Below are positions 58,030 through 64,000 of a DNA stretch of 64,000 bases, in pieces (position 1 is the first letter of the stretch; each line of letters starts with the position of its first letter). The notes below the pieces were generated by a model that made no database searches, was not told the DNA's origin, and saw nothing but the letters and a program-made list of their open reading frames with translations. The stretch spans positions 5,449,001-5,513,000 of the forward strand of contig NC_090135.1 in the NCBI RefSeq assembly GCF_040581485.1, written 5' to 3'. The translations under genes were made by a program, and so were the position numbers. The stretch is from Linepithema humile. Its lineage: Eukaryota > Arthropoda > Insecta > Hymenoptera > Formicidae.

Positions 58030-58754
58030 ACAAACAGAGATGAGAAAATGCTCATCTATCCGGTTATAGTATCTGAAACACTTGCGATCATTATATGCCA
58101 TGGTTTTCGTTTACGACAAGTACAATTTTGTTTGATAATTTTACTTTGAAGAATTTCTAAAACATGAAAAAAAATTGTAATTAGTTATAACAATACAATG
58201 ACATAAATATATGGTTGCAAGTTTTCGAAATTTCTTCACTTTTCTCTCTCTTTTCAATACATATAAAATACAATTTCACATGACTGGTCAAAAGCGATTA
58301 TTTCAAATATTTTTAAATTTTAAGGTACGTACACAATGTCAAAATTAGGTTTTAAGTTCTTACATTAATGAGATAAGGAGTTCGCGCGATTTATGGCATG
58401 ATTAGTGTTGCGTTTATGCGTGAAGAAAAGTTGGTAATGTTAGTTACTTTCACAGAATATGTATTTTAAGAGAAACACACGATTGAATAATAATTGAACT
58501 GGGTCCACGCTGCCCAACCAGAGAAACAAAATAAAGAGGAACGTAAGAATGTCGCTAGCTGAAGCATTCGCAAAAACATCTACCCAGATAGTACAGTATA
58601 TTTGCAAAGTATTCTTCAAGTTTTTTTCTTTTCTGACTTGTAATTCTTTAGGAATTCATAGAAAAATACTGGAAGAATGATTCAGGGAGTTACATGCACC
58701 ATAAATGTAATTCTTGAAAATTTCTTGAAGTATTCATATAGTATTATTCTATGC
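58030..58754. other. Intergenic, no gene
   Basis: The first 200 bp still match the sequence after copy 1 (to about 47980). The remainder is AT-rich without ORF or clear repeat, up to the start of MITE Y. Confidence 0.5.
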
Positions 58755-58975
58755 CAGCGCTCGGAATTAGTTGCACATTTCGGGCCGATTCCCGAGACGA
58801 CGCCTCCTATTCCCCCACTACCGCTCGGCCGCTGGCGGCCGAGCCGCCGATAGCTCTGGCGCAGGAGCGTTTTATATAAGAAATAGGCTGGTTTGTTGAG
58901 GCACCTCTCAGAAAATAGTAATATTTTCTTTGCTACATAAATAATGTTTATTTTCATTAATACATAATATATATA

Positions 58976-60662
58976 CACTCACCCGAAAAAAAAGCGGTAC
59001 ACTGAAAATGTGGGAAAAATTCATCAAATTTCAACTGACGATAACTTCGTAAATAATAAAGATAGAAAGTTCTATAAAATATGGAAATAAAGCTAAAAAT
59101 CTCTACTTTAAGAATCAATTTATTTCAATGTTGCAAAATAAATTTATTGAAAATAGCGGATGACAAAGCGCGAGCATGCAAAATTGAAAAATAATGGTTC
59201 GAGTTTGCGACGGTGCACGGTATAAACAAAAAATTGTAGCTTATTGGGATCAAAAGCGTACGAAAGTACAGAGTCTCCTCTTTAAAATGCTTTTTTATGC
59301 ATCTCGATACGATGATTTTTCGCCGAGAGATTCGCATTTGAAGAAAAAGGCAGATTTTTACTTCAAATGCGAATCTCTCAGCGAAAAATCATCGTATCGA
59401 GATGCATAAAAAAGCATTTTAAAGAGGAGACTCTGTACTTTCGTACGCTTTTGATCCCAATAAGCTACAATTTTTTGTTTATACCGTGCACCGTCGCAAA
59501 CTCGAACCATTATTTTTCAATCAATTGTTTTGCATCCGAAGGAGATGTCTGCAGATCTTTTGTGATTTCTCCGCCCTGACTTTTTGTTTATGCTCGACCG
59601 CACATTGCGAGAAGAGTGCTTGATTTCTCTTGATCTTTTTCTTTCGAGACGCGTTACTTATTCGTACGACTTCGTCAAAGTAAACAATAATTAATCTTTT
59701 CGCATTGAAATTATTGGTCAATTATGGCGACGATAAGTCCTGAAAAAGCTGCTCAAGTTGTAGCGTTAATTGAAGATGGGAGAAGTCGAAGGTACGTTGC
59801 TGAGGCACTTGATTTATCAGTGTCAACCGTGCAACGTGCTTATGCTAGGTACTTGGAGACTAATTCTGTCCAAAGAAGACCTGGTTCGGGACGTCCTCGT
59901 TGTACGAATGAAAACGATGACCGATTTATTGTTTTAAATTCATTAAGAGACAGACATCGAACGGCTGTTCAAATTCGAAACAATTTAAGAGATGTCCGCG
60001 AATGTAATGTATCCGTTGACACTATTCGAAACAGATTAGCGGAACACGGTCTTTTTCCGCGCAGGCCAGCAAATGTACCTTTGCTTATGCGTCGCCATCG
60101 CGTAACTCGACTCAATTTTGCTGTCGAGCATGCAGGCTGGACATATGCAGAATGGAGTACCGTTCTTTTTAGCGACGAATCTCGTTTTTGTCTGTATTCT
60201 TCAGACAGACGAGAACGAGTATACCGTCGCGTTGGAGAACGATTTGCAGACTGTACTGTAAGTGAGAGGCCTAGAAGTAAGAATCTGCCTTTTTCTTCAA
60301 ATGCGAATCTCTCGGCGAAAAATCATCGTATCGAGATGCATAAAAAAGCATTTTAAAGAGGAGACTCTGTACTTTCGTACGCTTTTGATCCCAATAAGCT
60401 ACAATTTTTTGTCTATACCGTGCACCGTCGCAAACTCGAACCATTATTTTTCAATTTTGCATGCTCGCGCTTTGTCATCCGCCATTTTCAATAAATTTAT
60501 TTTGCAACATTGAAATAAATTGATTCTTAAAGTAGAGATTTTTAGCTTTATTTCCATATTTTATAGAACTTTCTATCTTTATTATTTACGAAGTTATCGT
60601 CAGTTGAAATTTGATGAATTTTTCCCACATTTTCAGTGTACCGCTTTTTTTTCGGGTGAGTG
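58976..60662 (+). mobile_element. Tc1-type element with 380-bp inverted repeats
   Basis: Ends CACTCACCCGAAAAAAAAGC on both sides, flanked by TA. Terminal repeats run 58976-59355 and 60283-60662, nearly perfect. A third, inverted copy of the inner 165 bp of the left repeat follows at about 59356-59520, so the left half alone can fold back. The transposase gene between them is truncated. Confidence 0.88.
59724..60356 (+). pseudogene. Tc1-like transposase, C-terminally truncated
   Basis: Open for 210 codons from an ATG at 59724. Residues 1-110 form the paired-type DNA-binding region (KAAQVVALIEDGRSRRYVAE, VSTVQRAYARY, RRPGSGRPR). The catalytic part begins with the first Asp in VLFSDESRFCLYSSD near residue 151. 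At about 60283 the frame runs into the terminal inverted repeat, so the second Asp and the Glu of the DDE triad are absent. Full Tc1 transposases have about 340 residues. Not active by itself. Confidence 0.88.
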
Positions 60663-60914
60663 TATATATATTATGTATTAATAAAAATAAACATTATTTA
60701 TGTAGTGAAGAAAATGTTACGATTTCCCGAAAGATGCCTAAACAATCCAGCTTATTTCTAATATAAAACGCTCCTGAGCCAGAGCTATCGGCGGCTCGGC
60801 CGCCAGCGGCCGAGCGGTAGTGGGGGAATAGGAGGCGTCGTCTCGGGAATCGGCCCGAAATGTGCAACTAATTCCGAGCGCTGTATTATATCATTCTACA
60901 ATATTAAAAAAAAC

Positions 60915-61819
60915 TATATAAGATGGAAACATTAAGAGCGGAAGGACAATGTAAAAGAAAAAAAGGAAGTGTTTGCTATCGCTCAGTGTCAGTTTGAATC
61001 GAACCCGCTAAAGCAGTGTTCGGAATTAGTTGAACATTTCAGCCGATTTCCGTGGTATACGCCTCCTTTCCTGTTCTTACCGCGCACGCTGCAGCCGCTA
61101 GGGCCAGTGCCGCCGAGCGCTAGGAGCGGCACTATCTGATTATGAGTAGGTTTTTCTCCCAATTTATTAAAATTAAAAAAAATTTATTAAAATTTATTAA
61201 AAATAAATTTTTATTTTTAAATTTATTAAGTGAAAATATTTCAATAGATTTCTACGTCACCCATGAGGTACTAATGCTGACGCGTTTTTTTTTAAATAGT
61301 GGTTTCTATCTACATTATATTGCATTAATTGTTCATTCACATAAAAGGCCAAGAAAATGTAATTAAGAAAATCTCTTTTATATATATATATATATTTTTT
61401 TTTTAAATTAAGAATTTGTTATTTTTATCCTTAGTGGAATAGGCCTACTGGAAAAACCACTTTAAAAAAACGCGTCAGCATTAGTACCTTATGGGTGACG
61501 TGGAAATCTATTGAAATATTCTCACTTAATAAATTTAAAAATAAAAAATTTATTTTCAATAAATTTTAATAAATTTTTTAAAATTTTAATAAATAGGAAG
61601 AAATAGGATAAATAGGTGTGCCGCACCTAACACTCGGCGGCGCTGGCCCTAGCGGCTGCGGCACGCGCGGTAAGGAGAGGAAAAGAAGCGTATAGCGCGG
61701 AAATCGGCTGAAATGTTCAACTAATTCCGAGCACTGCGCTAAAGGGTAACAACTCTCCAACTTTATCCAAGACAAAAGTGTTCAGGCTTGGGTCAGCCGC
61801 ATAACGGACGACTGATTGT
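60915..61819 (+). promoter_or_regulatory. Candidate promoter and broken leader exon of Toll copy 3
   Basis: TATATAAG at 60915-60922 and TCAGTGTCAG are conserved, but the leader is split by a 723-bp MITE at 61014-61736. The donor has changed from GTAAGT to GTAACC (at 61818). Sequence before the TATA box is replaced by MITE Y. Confidence 0.5.
61014..61736. mobile_element. 723-bp hAT-type MITE with 8-bp TSD in Toll 3 leader
   Basis: Ends CAGTGTTCGGAATTAGTTGA and, reversed, CAGTGCTCGGAATTAGTTGA. Direct repeats CGCTAAAG occur at 61006-61013 and 61737-61744. Units 1 and 2 show the empty site CCCGCTAAAGGGTAAC. An inner palindrome (about 61143-61620) includes GACGCGTTTTTTTT and a CGTCACCCATGAGGTACTAA stem. 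A single end of the same family is at about 11634. Confidence 0.92.
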
Positions 61820-62658
61820 AACCAACGATTATTAGAATTGCATTATTTGTGAAACGTGACTGTAATTTTGCAATTACAACTTCACTTTTTTATGATTTAT
61901 CGGAAAAAACAGATTTATCGGAAGTGCTGTGGAACGTCAAAACTGTGCATACGTTGTGATGCGAATTGCGAAAAACAATATCATTAAGCATTACATTTAT
62001 TACCGTTATCTTTCGCTAACAGAAAAATTCAGAAACAGAGCGTAGTTCATAAACATTTCCAACGTGTTTAATATAATGCTGAAGGTAAGTAAATGGTGTG
62101 GATTTTATTTTTATAAATCGGTTCAGGCATCACGTTTTGTTAGTGGTCAGTCACGTATATGCAGGATTTAATTCAGCATATTTGCCTTGTGTGCATTTAA
62201 CAAGTGCATTTGCAAAACGTGTTTTTCAATTATTAAAAAATAACTGTGGTTGATATTCTTATCTTACGATATATCGATGTAATTTTCTGCAGTAATCGAT
62301 TTCCGATTTTTTGATGTTACTTCATTTTTGCTATAGTATATTAAAAATATAAAAAAGAAAGTTAAAATTATTATTTGCATGCGAAATATTGTAATATGTA
62401 TCTATATCTTGTGGCCAGTGTTCGAAAAAATTGTCGTTTTGTTTATATAACACAGTTTACATTGTAGATAAATTAAACCCAACTATAATATAAACAATTG
62501 TCTGTGCGAAATGGTCAAGAACATTTAATTTATTATAAATATACACAATATAATACAAAATGCTATCAAGAATGTATGGATCTTTAAATAAAAATTTAAT
62601 GTATTAAAGCACTAAAAATGTGCATTTTCTGTTTGTTTCAGCAGTTGTCAAAATAACC

Positions 62659-64000
62659 ATGATATCTAGGAAAATAAACATCCGTTACGAAACATGCCTT
62701 GTGATTTTCTTCATCATCATGGTGGGCATTTTTGCTCTCGAATGTCCAACAAACAAGTGTCACTGTCATTTAACAAACGACAAATTGACTGCTAGGATAA
62801 GTTGTATAACAAACAGTAATGCTATGTTCCATATCTACATTGAAAAAGATACATTGATAAAGGTATGTATTTATTAAACTAAGAGCGTTTTATATTGATC
62901 TGTACAAATGTATAATTTCAAAAATCTGTGCACTCCTAATCAATATTACTGCAAAAATTTGATTGAAAATAGAATTAAAATAATAAATATAAAGAAAAAA
63001 CCAATAAATTTGGACATAACGCGGATTGTTTAGCTAGTAATATCATAAAACAAAGACATCAAATTTCTTATTACAACAATTGTTTTTGTTATTTAATATC
63101 GTTTATAAAGTAAAATATTTAAAATATTTTTTTGTGTTTTCTTTTTTTTACAACTTTTGTAATATTTTACTTTAAACTATAATATTGTACTAAATTTGAG
63201 AAGTTTTTCAATTCATTTTGTTTCTGAATTTCTTAATTTTTAGTTATTTCAATCACGTTTACATCAGCAAATGTTTCTTTACACAGATTCACTGCTTCGA
63301 TTCACCAGAATGGTCAGATTTCGATTTGAACATGACACCGTTGGGCAGTTACAATGAGATAACATTCGACAACTGCAATTTACCGAGTAACAATAGCTTG
63401 AGTGACATTGCTCACATGCTAGGAGCTACAAGCGTAGAGAAATTATATTTTTCTTCGCACAATAACTTTAATCTCACCTTGAAAAAGCATCATCTGAACG
63501 GTTTTAAGAATTTAACACATTTACATCTATTCGACAACAATTTGTTTTATGCGGACAAAAATTTATTTGACGTTTTGAAAAATTTGAAAATCCTTGAACT
63601 GAACAAAAACAACAACATTCATCACTTGATGACCGCCGAATTTTTTGATTATGTCACTCAGTTAATGTATCTTGATTTAAGTCGCAACAAATTAAAATTG
63701 ATAGCACCAGGCACATTTGATAAGCTGAATAATTTAATATTTTTGGATCTATCAAATAATTACTTAACCGAGCTTAAATTGGGAATTTTTGACAAACTCA
63801 TCGCTTTGCAGTTTCTCAACCTTAGTTATAATTACTTAGTCACCTTACCAGAAGATATATTTGTAAAACTGAAGAACCTTAAAGAACTTTATTTAGGTGC
63901 AAACTATCTTACAGATTTTCCAAGAAATCTGTTACAAAATAATCAAAATCTTATAGCCGTTGATATGTCAAGCAATAAAAATTTGACTTTGTTGCATGGA
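62659..64000 (+). CDS. Toll-like receptor, copy 3 (runs off window)
   Basis: Exon 1 62659-62862 and exon 2 from 63287 to the window end, same intron position and phase as copies 1 and 2. The ATG used by the other copies is ATA here; an in-frame ATG at 62659-62661 lies a few codons upstream and gives MISRKINIRYETC before the signal sequence (VIFFIIMVGIFALECP). The visible exon 2 carries the Asn-rich cap and about eight LRRs without a stop; it has a two-residue insertion (KNNNIHHLM) relative to the others. TIR part not in view. Confidence 0.85.

Larger units (their letters stand above)
58755..60883. mobile_element. Complete hAT-like MITE Y with nested Tc1 element
   Basis: Outer inverted repeats of about 220 bp begin CAGCGCTCGGAATTAGTTGC and contain the GGCCGCTGGCGGCCGAGC palindrome. 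The short AT core is split by a Tc1-type element at 58976-60662. No matching 8-bp flanks: left TTCTATGC, right TATTATAT. The right flank is where homology of Toll unit 3 to units 1 and 2 starts. Confidence 0.8.

Noticed and set aside
1..64000. CRISPR arrays, tRNA or rRNA genes
   Set aside because: No regularly spaced direct repeats of suitable size and no tRNA-like A/B box pair were seen; the sequence is clearly eukaryotic.

Overview
The window looks like AT-rich nuclear DNA of an insect, most likely a hymenopteran and plausibly an ant. The reasons are spliced genes with GT/AG introns, Toll-type receptors with a C-terminal TIR domain, a Max-like bHLH-zipper gene, an RRP36-like pseudogene, and many cut-and-paste DNA transposons (P-like, Transib, CACTA-like, Tc1, hAT MITEs). 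The species is inferred from style, not proven. No bacterial gene, CRISPR array, tRNA or rRNA was seen.

Region 1 (1-37.4 kb) is one very large imperfect palindrome. The left arm (1-10701, running off the window edge) is an inverted copy of the right arm (20892-37434). Arm identity is high but below 100 percent. Relative to the right arm, the left arm lacks 5.84 kb (27330-33168), with a 2-bp TG overlap at the junction. The spacer (10.7-20.9 kb) is unique. It holds a CACTA/TNP2-like transposase gene with a truncated companion gene, and an apparently complete P-element-like transposon (P-like C) with a four-exon, 957-codon transposase. Each arm carries a copy of a second P-like element (A complete with TSD, B truncated). 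The right arm also carries a Transib (RAG1-related) element with CACAGTG ends, whose transposase is broken. Both arms carry a stack of nested palindromic MITEs and one exon of a Max-like bHLH gene.

Region 2 (36.4-41.2 kb) contains the rest of that Max-like gene. The bHLH exon at 36441-36666 and a terminal zipper/acidic exon at 40101-40246 are phase-compatible, and the intron falls at the position known for MAX. The intron is filled with MITEs, including an 815-bp CACTA-ended element inserted into one arm of another palindromic element.

Region 3 (41.2-64 kb) is a tandem array of three Toll-like receptor genes on the + strand: 44678-47760, 54928-58029, and 62659 to beyond the window end. Each unit has its own TATA box, leader exon with splice donor and coding exons. 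The receptors have a signal peptide, LRRs, one LRRCT, one TM segment and a TIR domain with a divergent BB loop. TIR halves are nearly identical between copies 1 and 2, while LRR halves have diverged. An RRP36-like pseudogene lies between copies 1 and 2. Several MITE insertions have visible empty sites in sister units, so the order of duplication and insertion can be read in part.
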